This document shows, one piece after another, positions 6,749 through 15,463 of a DNA stretch of 37,377 bases; within the stretch, counting starts at the first letter, position 1, and every line of letters begins with the position of its first letter. Position numbers and translations under genes: made by a program. The notes beneath the pieces were generated by a model that was not told the origin of the DNA, searched no databases, and saw nothing but the letters and a program-made list of their open reading frames with translations. The stretch covers positions 1 to 37,377 of the forward strand of contig NZ_DAIQNN010000027.1 of the NCBI RefSeq assembly GCF_036788415.1, read 5' to 3'. The stretch is from Rubrimonas sp036788415 (GTDB lineage Bacteria > Pseudomonadota > Alphaproteobacteria > Rhodobacterales > Rhodobacteraceae).

Positions 6749-8581
6749 TCAGCCCTCCAGCGCCTCGCGCAACTCCTCGAGCGCGAGCCACTCGTCCTCC
6801 GCCGCCTCCAGCGCGGCGCGGCGGGAGGCGAGTTCGTCGCTGGCGCGCGCGAAGGCGGCGGCGTCGCGGGCGTAGAGCCCCGGATCGGCGAGGAACGCCT
6901 CCAGCTTGCCGATCTGCGCGCCGAGCCGGTCGATCTCGGCGGGCAGCAGATCTAGCCGGCGCGCCTGCGCGTAGCTCATCTTGCGCGCGATTCGGGCGGG
7001 CTTGGCGGGCTCGGGGCGCTGCGCGGGCTTCGTCGCGGTCTTGGCCGCAGGCCGCGCCTCGGGGGGCTGCGCGTCGCGCTTCTGGGCGAGATGGTCCGAA
7101 TAGCCCCCGGCGTATTCAACCGCGCCTCCGCGCCCGTCGAGCGCCACCGTCGAGGTCGCCACCCGGTCGATGAAGTCGCGGTCGTGACTGACGATCAGGG
7201 CGGTGCCGTCGTAGTCGGCCAAGAGCTCCTGCAGAAGGTCGAGCGTCTCGACGTCGAGATCGTTGGTCGGCTCGTCGAGCACCAGAAGATTGCTCTCCTT
7301 CGCCATGATCTTGGCGAGCAGCAGCCGCGCCCGCTCGCCGCCCGACAGCGCCTTGACCGGGCCGCGCGCCTGCCGCTCGTCGAACAGGAACTCCTTGAGA
7401 TAGGCGACGACGTGCCTCGGGCGCCCCCGCACCATGATCTGGTCGTTCTTGCCCGAGACCCCGAGCTCGGCGTCGCCGGTCAGCGTCTCCCAAAGGCTCG
7501 CCTCGGGGTCGAGCTGGGCGCGGTTCTGGTCGAACAGCGCGGGGCTGAGATTGGCGCCGAGCCGGACGCTCCCCGCATCGGGCGCGAGCCGCCCGGTCAG
7601 CAGCGAGATCAGCGTCGTCTTTCCCGCCCCGTTCGGCCCGATGAAGGCAACCCGGTCGCCCCGCAGCACCCGCATCGAGAAGCCGCGCACCACGTCGCGC
7701 CCGTCGAAGCTCTTCGAGACGCCCTTCGCCTCGATCACCAGCTTGCCCGACTGGGCGCCGCTGTCGAGCGCCATCGCCGCCGTTCCGGCGATCTGGACCT
7801 GCGCCCGCCGCTCCGCGCGCAGCGCCGCGAGACGGCGGACGCGCCCCTGATTGCGGGTGCGCCGCGCCGAGATGCCCTCGACCGCCCATTTCGCCTCGGC
7901 CTTGATGAGCCGGTCGAGCTTGTGGCGCTCGGCCTCCTCCTCCTCGATCAGCTTGTCGCGCCACGCCTCGAACTCCGAAAAGCCCCGGTCGAGGCGGCGC
8001 ACCTTGCCGCGATCGACCCAGAGCGTCGACGTGGTCAGCGCCGCGAGCAGCGCGCGGTCGTGGCTGATCAGCGCGAAGCCCGCGCGGGTCTCGGCGAGAT
8101 GCGCCTGAAGCCACTCGATCGCTGAGATGTCGAGATGGTTGGTCGGTTCGTCGAGCAGCATCAGCTCGGGGCTTTGCGCGATCAGCCGCGACAGCGCCGC
8201 CCGCCGCCGCTCGCCGCCCGAGGCGCCGTCAGGGGCCGCCCCGGCTTTCACCTCCAGCCCCTCCATCGCCATCTCCGCGCGCCAGCGCTCCTCGGGGGCG
8301 AGATCGGCGGCGGCGTAATCGCCGAGCGTGGCGAAGCCGCTCATGTCGGGGTCCTGCGGCAGATAGCCTATCCGCGCGCCGGGCCGGGCGAAGCGCGTCC
8401 CCGCATCCGGTTGCACGATCCCCGCCGCGATCTTGAGCAGCGTCGACTTGCCCGATCCGTTGCGCCCGACCACGCACAGTCTGTCGCCCTCGCCGACCGA
8501 CAAGGAGGCTCCCGAAAACAGCGGATCACCCCCGAAACTCAGGGCGATGTCGGACAAAGTCAGGATCGGGGGGCGCGCCAT
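6749..8581 (-). CDS. uup: ABC-F family ATPase (Uup type)
   Basis: A 610-residue soluble protein with two ABC ATPase domains and no membrane segment, so an ABC-F protein acting on ribosomes or nucleic acid rather than a transporter. The first Walker A is GRNGSGKST (39-47), with signature SGGERRRAALSRL and Walker B LMLLDEPTNHLD. The second has GPNGAGKTT near residue 320, signature SGGERARLLLAK and LLVLDEPTNDLD. A charged linker (EEEEAERHKLDRLIKAEAK) lies between them. The C-terminal ~90 residues form a coiled coil rich in Arg/Glu/Leu, the DNA-binding-type tail of Uup, which separates it from EttA. The start follows from the conserved N-terminal strand. It is first in its direction; the small exported-protein gene lies 55 bp upstream on the same strand. 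Uup affects transposon excision and ribosome assembly in E. coli; the role here is inferred. Confidence 0.92.
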   Translation of the reverse strand: MARPPILTLSDIALSFGGDPLFSGASLSVGEGDRLCVVGRNGSGKSTLLKIAAGIVQPDAGTRFARPGARIGYLPQDPDMSGFATLGDYAAADLAPEERWRAEMAMEGLEVKAGAAPDGASGGERRRAALSRLIAQSPELMLLDEPTNHLDISAIEWLQAHLAETRAGFALISHDRALLAALTTSTLWVDRGKVRRLDRGFSEFEAWRDKLIEEEEAERHKLDRLIKAEAKWAVEGISARRTRNQGRVRRLAALRAERRAQVQIAGTAAMALDSGAQSGKLVIEAKGVSKSFDGRDVVRGFSMRVLRGDRVAFIGPNGAGKTTLISLLTGRLAPDAGSVRLGANLSPALFDQNRAQLDPEASLWETLTGDAELGVSGKNDQIMVRGRPRHVVAYLKEFLFDERQARGPVKALSGGERARLLLAKIMAKESNLLVLDEPTNDLDVETLDLLQELLADYDGTALIVSHDRDFIDRVATSTVALDGRGGAVEYAGGYSDHLAQKRDAQPPEARPAAKTATKPAQRPEPAKPARIARKMSYAQARRLDLLPAEIDRLGAQIGKLEAFLADPGLYARDAAAFARASDELASRRAALEAAEDEWLALEELREALEG

Positions 8582-8636
8582 GCGCAGGGCTTAGGGCCGC
8601 GCCCGCGACCCGTCAACGCCGCCCGCGCGCGCGGCG

Positions 8637-8798
8637 TCAGGCCTTCACCCACTGCCCGTTGACGCAGACGAGATCGCCGACCCGCGAGCCCTCGGGCACT
8701 TTGCGCCCGTCATACCAGCAATCGGCGGCGGCGGCGCCTGCGACGCCGTACAGGACGAGGGCGAGCAGGGCGAGCGCAGCGCGGACTTGGGGTCTCAT
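8637..8798 (-). CDS. 53-aa exported protein with two cysteines
   Basis: A short gene on the minus strand, read directly from the DNA. Residues 1-25 form a good signal peptide (basic start, then a Leu/Ala core ending AGAAAA). The mature part is only about 28 residues, begins DCWYDGRKVPEG and ends NGQWVKA. It has two cysteines (C27 and C45) that could form one disulphide. A GAGGAT box lies about ten bases before the ATG. It begins 17 bp after the stop of the 316-aa membrane protein and is probably co-transcribed with it. The C-x-Y-D-G...G...C...W pattern resembles other small secreted bacterial proteins of unknown function (DUF1496-like), but this is a loose match. No function can be assigned; likely periplasmic. 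Confidence 0.7.
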   Translation of the reverse strand: MRPQVRAALALLALVLYGVAGAAAADCWYDGRKVPEGSRVGDLVCVNGQWVKA

Positions 8799-8815
8799 TG
8801 AGGGTGATCCTCGTC

Positions 8816-9766
8816 TCAGGTGGGCGGAAGCACGAGCTTGGTGTAATCGGCCGGATGGACGGTGAAGGAGACGCGCAGGCCGCGCACCGGCAGGCTCCCG
8901 GGAGGCGCCCCCGCCGTCAACCGAGCGAAGGCCTCGGCGTCGAGGCCGAGCTGCGCGGCCTGTCCGCCGAGCAGTTCAGTCAGCCGGCGGAACGAGCCCG
9001 GGCACGACATCAGGTTCGGGTCCTGCACGATCAGCCCGGGAAAGATGGTCATCGCCGCGCTGTCGGGGTCGTCGACCGCGGCGTGGCGCAAGGTGATGCG
9101 GATGTTCTTGCCCGCCAGCGGACTGCCCGGGCAGACATAGACCAGCGAATGCCCGCCCGGCGAGCCCACGCCCGGCAGTCGCCGCACTTCGCCGGCGAAG
9201 TCGCGCGGCTGGAACAGGCCGCGGCGATCCACGCTCATCAGCACGATCTCGGCGAGCAGTTCCGACATCTCGCCGGTTTCGCTCTTGATGCTCTCAAGGT
9301 CCTCGAGCGCGCCGATCAGCCGCTTGTCGGCGCCGGCGAGCGTGCCGGGCAACGCGAACGGCCCTTTGAGGTCCCAGAGCATCTCGCGCAGCGACGCCGC
9401 GACCGCGGCGCCCTCCGCATCCTCAGGCTTGATCCGGCGCAGCGCATCGGCGAGCGCTTCGCTCGACAGCGAATGGAAGCCGAGCTGCGCGAGATCGCCG
9501 GTCGCTAGCACGGGGTCCTCGTCGAGGGCGCGCTGCACGATGCTCTCGAGACTGTCCCGGGCCGAGACCTCGACGCTCGCCCCGCCATCGCCGAAGGTCA
9601 GCTTGAACCCCTGCCCCGTCCCCTGCACCAGATAGACCACGCCGAGCACGCAGATCGCAGTGATCGCCGCGAGGCCGAGGCGCAGCACGTCCGACGCGCC
9701 CTTCGGGCCGCCCTTGTCCTCGCTCTTCGCGTCGCTCTTGGCGTCAGACCCCGATTGCTCCGCCAT
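8816..9766 (-). CDS. Unrecognised membrane-anchored protein
   Basis: A 316-residue protein I do not recognise. Residues 1-28 are polar and Ser/Lys/Asp-rich, one hydrophobic helix follows at about 33-53 (LGLAAITAICVLGVVYLV), and the rest should lie in the periplasm. The distal part holds two cysteines in YVCPGSP and LMSCPGS, which could pair, and ends VHPADYTKLVLPP. ATG 9766 is preferred because AAGGGGGG precedes it; an open frame continues upstream into trmFO sequence and lacks protein character. An AT-rich patch at about 9829-9854, between trmFO and this gene, is a likely promoter region. The following 53-aa exported protein is only 17 bp away, suggesting they work together. No enzymatic motif is visible. 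Confidence 0.75.
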   Translation of the reverse strand: MAEQSGSDAKSDAKSEDKGGPKGASDVLRLGLAAITAICVLGVVYLVQGTGQGFKLTFGDGGASVEVSARDSLESIVQRALDEDPVLATGDLAQLGFHSLSSEALADALRRIKPEDAEGAAVAASLREMLWDLKGPFALPGTLAGADKRLIGALEDLESIKSETGEMSELLAEIVLMSVDRRGLFQPRDFAGEVRRLPGVGSPGGHSLVYVCPGSPLAGKNIRITLRHAAVDDPDSAAMTIFPGLIVQDPNLMSCPGSFRRLTELLGGQAAQLGLDAEAFARLTAGAPPGSLPVRGLRVSFTVHPADYTKLVLPPT

Positions 9767-9867
9767 CGGCGCGCCCCCCTTGGCTCCGGTCGCGCCGACT
9801 GGCGCCACCGGCGGCTTCACGCGAACGGTAACACAACTTTTACGAATTTTCCAAAGCGCCTGCGCGC

Positions 9868-11232
9868 TCAGGCCGCTTCGCGCGCGCGCCCCAGCCATGC
9901 GTCGCAGGCGGCGAGGGCGCGCTCCGACATCGCCATCGCACGCGCCTGCTTGCGCGCCGCCTTGCGCCCTTTCGCACGCGCCTCGATTGGCGGGAACAGG
10001 CCGAAATTGACGTTCATCGGCTGGAAGGTCTCGGCCTCCGCTCCGCCCGTGACGTGCGCGAGCAGCGCGCCATGGGCGGTCTCGGGCGGCGGCGGGCAGG
10101 GCGCGCGCCCGAGCGCCTCGGCGGCGGCGAAGCGGCCCGCGAGAAGCCCCATCGCCGCGGACTCCACATAGCCCTCGACGCCGGTGATCTGGCCCGCGAA
10201 GCGCAAGCGCGGCTCCGCCTTCAGGCGCAGCAGCCCGTCGAGCAGCCGCGGCGCGTTCAGGAAGGTGTTGCGGTGGATGCCGCCGAGCCGCGCGAAACGG
10301 GCGCTCTCAAGACCGGGAATCATTCGAAGAACATCAGCTTGGGCAGCGTACTTCATTTTCGTCTGGAAGCCGACGATGTTGTAGAGCGTGCCCAGGGCGT
10401 TGTCGCGGCGCAGTTGCACCACCGCATGCGGCTTGACGGTCGGCGCATGCGGATTGGTCAGGCCGACCGGCTTCATCGGCCCGTGGCGCAGCGTCTCGCG
10501 CCCGCGCGCGGCCATCACCTCGATGGGCAGGCAGCCTTCGAAATAGGGCGCGTCGCGCTCCCACTCCTTGAACTCGGACACGGGGGCGGCGAGCAGCGCG
10601 TCGATGAAGGCCTCGTAGCAGTCGCGGTCCATCGGGCAATTGAGATAGGCGGTGCGGTCCGCCTCGGTCTCGCCCTTGTCGTAGCGGCTCTGGAACCACG
10701 CCCTGGAGAGATCGACGCTGTCGAAATGGACAATCGGCGCAATGGCGTCGAAGAAGGCGAGCGACGCTTCGCCGGTGCGCGCGCGGATCGCCTCGGCGAG
10801 ACCGGGCGCCGTCAACGGACCCGTGGCGACGATCACCCGGTCCCAGTCCTGCGGCGGCCAGACCACCTCGCCGGGCGCGATGGTCACCTTGGGATGGGCG
10901 CGCAGCGCTTCGGTGACCGAGGCGGCGAAAGGGTCGCGGTCCACCGCCAGCGCCCCGCCCGCCGGCAGGCGGTGCCGGTCCGCCATCCCCATGATCAGCG
11001 AGCCTGCGCGCCGCATCTCCTCATGCAGCAGCCCCACCGCGTTGGTCGACGCGTCGTCGGAGCGGAAGGAGTTGGAGCAGACCATCTCGGCGCAGTCGCC
11101 GGTGCGGTGCGCCTCGGTGCCGCGTTCGGGGCGCATCTCGTGCAGCACCACATCGACGCCCGCCTGCGCCGCCTGCCAAGCGGCCTCCGAGCCGGCCATG
11201 CCGGCGCCGACGATGTGGATCGGGTCGCTCAT
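9868..11232 (-). CDS. trmFO: Folate/FAD-dependent tRNA (uracil-54) methyltransferase TrmFO
   Basis: Makes ribothymidine at position 54 of tRNA using methylenetetrahydrofolate as carbon source and FADH2 as reductant. The 454-residue length is typical. The FAD-binding Rossmann motif is IHIVGAGMAGSEAA (residues 5-18), followed by HEMRPERGTEAH and the conserved CSNSFRSD containing C52. Later family blocks are TAYLNCPMDRDCYEAF, EGCLPIEVMAARGRETLRHGPMKPVGL, and the C-terminal YVESAAMGLLAGRFAA and FQPMNVNFGLFPP. ATG 11232 starts at the conserved N-terminus and has GGGGAGG upstream. It is transcribed in the same direction as the TIGR02186-like gene, 22 bp downstream of that gene's stop, so read-through from the TauE operon is possible. 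Confidence 0.97.
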   Translation of the reverse strand: MSDPIHIVGAGMAGSEAAWQAAQAGVDVVLHEMRPERGTEAHRTGDCAEMVCSNSFRSDDASTNAVGLLHEEMRRAGSLIMGMADRHRLPAGGALAVDRDPFAASVTEALRAHPKVTIAPGEVVWPPQDWDRVIVATGPLTAPGLAEAIRARTGEASLAFFDAIAPIVHFDSVDLSRAWFQSRYDKGETEADRTAYLNCPMDRDCYEAFIDALLAAPVSEFKEWERDAPYFEGCLPIEVMAARGRETLRHGPMKPVGLTNPHAPTVKPHAVVQLRRDNALGTLYNIVGFQTKMKYAAQADVLRMIPGLESARFARLGGIHRNTFLNAPRLLDGLLRLKAEPRLRFAGQITGVEGYVESAAMGLLAGRFAAAEALGRAPCPPPPETAHGALLAHVTGGAEAETFQPMNVNFGLFPPIEARAKGRKAARKQARAMAMSERALAACDAWLGRAREAA

Positions 11233-11254
11233 CGGATCGCCTCCCCTTGCGCGT

Positions 11255-12040
11255 TCAGCGGGCGAGATAGCGGAACGCCTCCGACGCGGCGAGCCCCGCC
11301 AGAACCGCCACCGCGATCGAGACCAGCGCATAGACTGCCGGGCTGTTCTGGGCGAGGTCGAAGATCGCGCGCTCGATGCCCGCCTTGCGCACGTCGATCT
11401 GCGTCTCGAACATGTCGATCACCTCGCGGTCGCGGGTCAGGAACACGCTCGCGCGATAGCCGCCTTCGACGATGTTGGCCGGCAGCACGAAACTTGCGCG
11501 AAACAGCGTCCCCTCGACCAGATCGACCCCGCCGGGCTGCTGCGCGTAGAGCCCGCTCTCGCGCCGCAGCCGCACCACCGCCGCGAGAAACGACTCGCGC
11601 GCCTCGGCGGAGGACGCGGCGCCGACGAAGCGCAATGCGTGCTCGAGCGACACCCCATGGCGCAGATCGGCGGTGTGGCTGATCGTCTGGTGGAACGGCC
11701 CGGTGGAGGCGACGGCGAAGTAGCTCGGCGCGCTCTCGAGCCGCGCCTGCTCGACATTCGCCCAGATCCCTGCGACGCGGCCCTTGCGCCGCACCGTCAC
11801 CGGTTCCGCGGGCCCGATCACCCGCACCACCACGCCCGGCGGCTCGGCGAGCGCCGGGGCCGTGCGCGCGATGGCGCCATAGACGAAGATCTCCGAGCCG
11901 TCGAAATCCGCGGTGATCGAGATGCGGTTCTGGCTGAGCGCGGCGACGACCCGCTCCGGCGGCTCCACCGACACCTGCGGCGCCTGCGCCTGCGCCGACG
12001 CCCCGAGCAGCAGCGCGAGCAGAAGAAGAACCCGCCTCAT
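11255..12040 (-). CDS. TIGR02186-like membrane protein (TauE partner)
   Basis: A 261-residue protein of the alphaproteobacterial family usually found beside TauE/SafE exporters (TIGR02186 as I recall it). It has a signal peptide of about 18-20 residues (MRRVLLLLALLLGASAQAQA). A periplasmic domain follows, with VEPPERVVAALSQNRISITADFDGSEIFVYGAI near its start and repeated beta-type stretches. A C-terminal membrane helix at about 232-255 (YALVSIAVAVLAGLAASEAF) anchors it. No catalytic motif is evident. The start overlaps the stop of the exporter gene by 4 nt (ATGA), so the two are translationally coupled. The role is inferred: an accessory or quality-control subunit for sulfite or sulfonate-derived anion export. 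Confidence 0.8.
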   Translation of the reverse strand: MRRVLLLLALLLGASAQAQAPQVSVEPPERVVAALSQNRISITADFDGSEIFVYGAIARTAPALAEPPGVVVRVIGPAEPVTVRRKGRVAGIWANVEQARLESAPSYFAVASTGPFHQTISHTADLRHGVSLEHALRFVGAASSAEARESFLAAVVRLRRESGLYAQQPGGVDLVEGTLFRASFVLPANIVEGGYRASVFLTRDREVIDMFETQIDVRKAGIERAIFDLAQNSPAVYALVSIAVAVLAGLAASEAFRYLAR

Positions 12041-12951
12041 CGCATCCGCTCCGCCAGGGAATAGAGTTCCGATGGCTCCAGAACGAGATCGAGCGCGATC
12101 TTGAGGCAAACTGCGAGCACGAGCAACGCCAGCAGGATGCGCAGCTGCTCGCCGCGCAGCTTCGCCCCCATCCGCGCCCCGAGCTGCGCGCCGACCACGC
12201 CGCCCACAAGCAGCAGCACCGCCAGCACCATGTCCACCGTGCGGTTCTCGACCGCGTGCAGGACCGTCGCGACGCCGGTGACGAAGGTGATCTGGAACAG
12301 CGAGGTGCCGATCACGACGCTGGTCGGCATGCCCAGCAGATAGATCATCGCCGGCACCATGATGAAGCCGCCGCCCACGCCCATCACCGCCGACAGCAGC
12401 CCAACGGCGGCGCCGATGGCGAAAGGCGGGATCGCCGAGATGTAGAGCTTGGACTCGCGGAAGCGCATCTTCAGCGGAAGGCCCTGCGCCCAGCCATGCC
12501 CGCGCCGCGGCTTGCGCGCCGCCCCGGTCCGCGCCCGGCGCAGCGCCGACAGGCCCTCGACCAGCATCAGCCCGCCGACAACGCCGAGGAACACGACATA
12601 GCACAGCGCGACCAGCAGTTCGATCTGCCCGCGCGCCCGCACCGCCGAGAAGATCTCGACGCCGAGCGCCACGCCGAGCACGCCGCCCGCCGTCAGCACG
12701 AGCCCCATGCGCAGGTCGAGCGTGCGCCGCCGCCAATGCGCCATCGCGCCGGAGACCGAGGACGCGACCAGCTGGTTCGCCCCGGTCGCCACCGCCACCG
12801 CCGGCGGCACGCCGATGAAGATCAACAGCGGCGTGGTCAGAAACCCGCCGCCGACCCCGAACATCCCCGAAAGCACGCCGACGCTCCCGCCGATCCCCAG
12901 CAGGAGAAGGGCGTTGACGGACATCTCCGCGATGGGCAGGTAGATCTGCAT
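12037..12951 (-). CDS. TauE/SafE-family anion (sulfite) exporter
   Basis: A 304-residue inner-membrane protein with seven to eight hydrophobic helices. It shows the internal duplication typical of the family. The first copy, near residues 15-70, contains GGSVGVLSGMFGVGGGFL and TGANQLVASSVSGA. The second, near 175-240, contains GAAVGLLSAVMGVGGGFI and IGTSLFQITFVTGVA. Family members export sulfite, sulfoacetate or related organosulfur anions; the substrate cannot be fixed here. ATG 12951 (MQIYLPIAEMS) is chosen; an in-frame GTG at 12975 has no better ribosome-binding site. It overlaps the TIGR02186-like gene by 4 nt and follows a PfkB kinase gene on the same strand by about 90 bp. Two exported rhodaneses 8 kb away suggest the cell handles sulfane sulfur and sulfite in the envelope. 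Confidence 0.88.
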   Translation of the reverse strand: MQIYLPIAEMSVNALLLLGIGGSVGVLSGMFGVGGGFLTTPLLIFIGVPPAVAVATGANQLVASSVSGAMAHWRRRTLDLRMGLVLTAGGVLGVALGVEIFSAVRARGQIELLVALCYVVFLGVVGGLMLVEGLSALRRARTGAARKPRRGHGWAQGLPLKMRFRESKLYISAIPPFAIGAAVGLLSAVMGVGGGFIMVPAMIYLLGMPTSVVIGTSLFQITFVTGVATVLHAVENRTVDMVLAVLLLVGGVVGAQLGARMGAKLRGEQLRILLALLVLAVCLKIALDLVLEPSELYSLAERMR

Positions 12952-13041
12952 CGGCGGCCCGCTCTGGACCCTCACAGAGCTACACCGGCAGACCGACCCG
13001 CGCCACCCTTTCGCGGCGGCGCCGCGCGCCGTTCCCCGCCG

Positions 13042-14118
13042 TCACAGCCCGCCGAACCAGCGCGCGGGCGGCAGGCCCGCCGCGCGGGCCTCGATCGTCG
13101 CGCGGTCGAGCAGCCCCTCGGTCGTGTCCACCACCGCGATCACCGAAGCCGCGTTCACCGCCGCCTGCGCCAGAGCCGCATCGGGCGGGATCTTCTCCAC
13201 CAGCGCCGCCGCCAGCGTCGAAGTGAAGGCGTCGCCGGCGCCCGCCGTCCCCGCCACCTCCGCCGGCGCCGGGGCGCGCCAGACCAGCCCTTCGGGACAG
13301 CCGAGATAGGCCCCCTGCCCGCCATCCGTGACGACCACGTAACGCGGCCCACGCGCCATCATCGCCTTCATGAACGGGACCAGACCTAGATGGAACCCGC
13401 CGAAGGACAGGCCGCGCTTCAGCAGCTCCGGCGCATCCCGCGGGACCGGCCCGGAGGACGGCGCGTCGAGCGAGAGCGCAGGCGCCAGCGCCTCCGCCTC
13501 GACCCGGTTGACCGACAGCAGGTCCACATCCTCGAGCGCCCTGAGCACCATGGCGCCGCGGGCCGTCAGCTGCCGGATGCCGGGGTTGAGCGACACGAAC
13601 GCCCCCGCCGCCTTGGCCGCGCGCGCGAAATCGGGGAGCGCTTCGGCCGAGCTGTTGGACAGCGGCGCTATGTGGACGAGATCGACGCCGGCGAACCCCT
13701 CCCCCGCATCCTCGATGGCGATGGTCGCGTTGGCGCCGCGATGCACGAAGATCGTCGCGTTGCGGTCGTGGCTGGCGATGATGGAGGAGACCCCCGTCGC
13801 CTCCTCAGGCACGTCGCGCAGCCGGTCGAGGCCCACCCCCTCCGCCTCCAGATGCTCGCGCACCGCCGCGCCGTTGAGGTCGTGGCCCGTGCGGCTCAGC
13901 GCCGAGACCTCCCAGCCGCCCCGCCGCGCGAGCGAGACGGCGGTGTTGCAGGCGCCGCCGCCCACATGGCTGACGATCGAGCGCGCGGGGATCTTGCGCC
14001 CGGCCTCCAGCCACAGGAAGGATTTGTGCTCGTTGACCAGCGTCATCTGCTCGATGAGTTCGGGATCGACGATGGTGATCACGTCGATGGTCGCCGAACC
14101 GATGGTGACTGCTTTCAT
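13042..14118 (-). CDS. PfkB/ribokinase-family sugar or nucleoside kinase
   Basis: A 358-residue cytosolic kinase of the PfkB family, transferring phosphate from ATP to a sugar or nucleoside hydroxyl. The first family block lies in SHVGGGACNTAVSLARRGGWEVSA (about residues 49-72), the glycine motif that closes over the substrate. The second is AEVAGTAGAGDAFTSTLAAAL near residues 292-312, with the catalytic Asp in GAGDAF. YVVVTDGGQGAYL forms the nucleotide-side strand. The sequence is closest in style to adenosine-kinase/ribokinase-like proteins, but I cannot name the substrate. ATG 14118 has GGGAG close upstream. It is divergent from the orphan gene at 14352, with 233 bp between. Confidence 0.85.
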   Translation of the reverse strand: MKAVTIGSATIDVITIVDPELIEQMTLVNEHKSFLWLEAGRKIPARSIVSHVGGGACNTAVSLARRGGWEVSALSRTGHDLNGAAVREHLEAEGVGLDRLRDVPEEATGVSSIIASHDRNATIFVHRGANATIAIEDAGEGFAGVDLVHIAPLSNSSAEALPDFARAAKAAGAFVSLNPGIRQLTARGAMVLRALEDVDLLSVNRVEAEALAPALSLDAPSSGPVPRDAPELLKRGLSFGGFHLGLVPFMKAMMARGPRYVVVTDGGQGAYLGCPEGLVWRAPAPAEVAGTAGAGDAFTSTLAAALVEKIPPDAALAQAAVNAASVIAVVDTTEGLLDRATIEARAAGLPPARWFGGL

Positions 14119-14351
14119 GGCCGCTCCCGAAGGCAGGCGCAGGCGTTCGCTGCGCGGGCTCCCGCGGTCTTCGGGGTAGCCGCCGAAGCCCGCGCGCGCA
14201 AGCAGGCCAAAAGGAGGCGCCCCGCGCGGGCGCGCGAGATCGTGGGACGGGCGCACAAGCGCAACGGAGTGACCCGGATCGGGGCGGGATCAACCTTTCG
14301 GCAGCACATCCGGCGCTAATGTCCCGGCGCCAGCAGATGGAAGCTTTCGCA

Positions 14352-15443
14352 ATGGAAATTTCCCAACAGCGCCAGACCCGGATTCACGAGACGACCGTGA
14401 CTCAGGTGCTCGCGGAGAACCTCGCCTGCCACCCGTCGCTGATGCGATGGCTGACGCAACAGGTTCTGCCGGACCTGTCGGTCGATCTCTCCGGCGCGGC
14501 GACCCGGGTGGATTTCGCCAGCGCCGAGCCCGGCTCGGACCCCGACCCGGGCTGGGACCTCAAGGCGATCGGCGATTTCGGCGAGATCGACATCGCCTTT
14601 CTGATTTCGGTGCGTTTCGAGTACCGCGCCGCCGCCGCCCGCAAGGCGCGCGAGACCGCCAAGGCGCTCAGCGCGAGCGGCGAGGCGGCGATCGCGCTCG
14701 GCGTCTGGATCAGCGCCAAGGCCGAAATCGACCGGATGGCCGACGAGCCCGTGCATTGCGACCGGGCCGTCGGGCTCGAGAAGATCATCGACATGCTGGA
14801 CGGCGAGGCGCGCTGCTCGGCCTATGAGCTTCAGCGCCGGCGCGAGTTCCAGATCGGCCTGTTGCGCGCCGCCCTGCGCAGCGCCGCCGACGCCGCCGAA
14901 GCGCCGGTGGCCCCGCGCGAGACCTTCCGCCGGCACTATCTCGACATGATCGCCGACGAGGCGCCGCTGCTCACGGTCGATTTCGCCCGCGAGCGCGTCG
15001 ACGAAGATTTCGCGATGCTGGCCTTCGACGTGGCCGCCCTGCCCCGCTGGCCCTTCATGCCGACCGTGCGCCTCGCTCATCATGTGCGCGAGGGGTTCGC
15101 GAGCATCCTGATCCATGACTGGGGCGCCGACCTCGAAGGTCTCGCCGGCGTCATGGAGCCCGCGCTCGACGGCACGCCCTATTCGCTCGCGCTCGCGCCG
15201 AGCCGCCTGCCCGGCGGCAAGCCCGGCGTGCTGATCCTCGCCGAGACGCCGGTGCTCGACCCCGACCGACCTTTCGCCGCCCAGCGCCGCGACGCGCGGA
15301 CCTGCATTCGCGCCATCGACGGGCTGCGCGGCTGGTTCGCCGCGCGCAAATCCGTGGTCAGCTACTGGTCCGACTTCATCGGCGGCGCCGAGGAGTCGCA
15401 TGTGGGTCACTCGCGCGTGCGCCGCGGCTTCAAGCTCGGCTGA
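14352..15443 (+). CDS. Protein of unknown function, possibly degenerate nuclease fold
   Basis: A 363-residue, single-gene transcription unit I do not recognise. It has no signal peptide or membrane helix, so it is probably cytosolic. Composition and GC-rich third codon positions match neighbouring genes. Around residues 68-85 the run GDFGEIDIAFLISVRFEY looks like paired strands of the restriction-endonuclease-like fold, followed by a helix with KARETAKAL, but no clear E-x-K motif follows. The C-terminal half holds PRWPFMPTVRLAHHV, IHDWGADLEGLAGVME and YWSDFIGGAEES. Three in-frame ATGs (14319, 14337, 14352) are possible; 14352 has the best ribosome-binding site (GGAAG, 8 nt upstream). It converges on the YhhQ-type transporter gene with a 20-bp gap. 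Function unknown. Confidence 0.75.
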   Translation: MEISQQRQTRIHETTVTQVLAENLACHPSLMRWLTQQVLPDLSVDLSGAATRVDFASAEPGSDPDPGWDLKAIGDFGEIDIAFLISVRFEYRAAAARKARETAKALSASGEAAIALGVWISAKAEIDRMADEPVHCDRAVGLEKIIDMLDGEARCSAYELQRRREFQIGLLRAALRSAADAAEAPVAPRETFRRHYLDMIADEAPLLTVDFARERVDEDFAMLAFDVAALPRWPFMPTVRLAHHVREGFASILIHDWGADLEGLAGVMEPALDGTPYSLALAPSRLPGGKPGVLILAETPVLDPDRPFAAQRRDARTCIRAIDGLRGWFAARKSVVSYWSDFIGGAEESHVGHSRVRRGFKLG

Positions 15444-15463
15444 TCCGTCGACGCCCGACCGCT

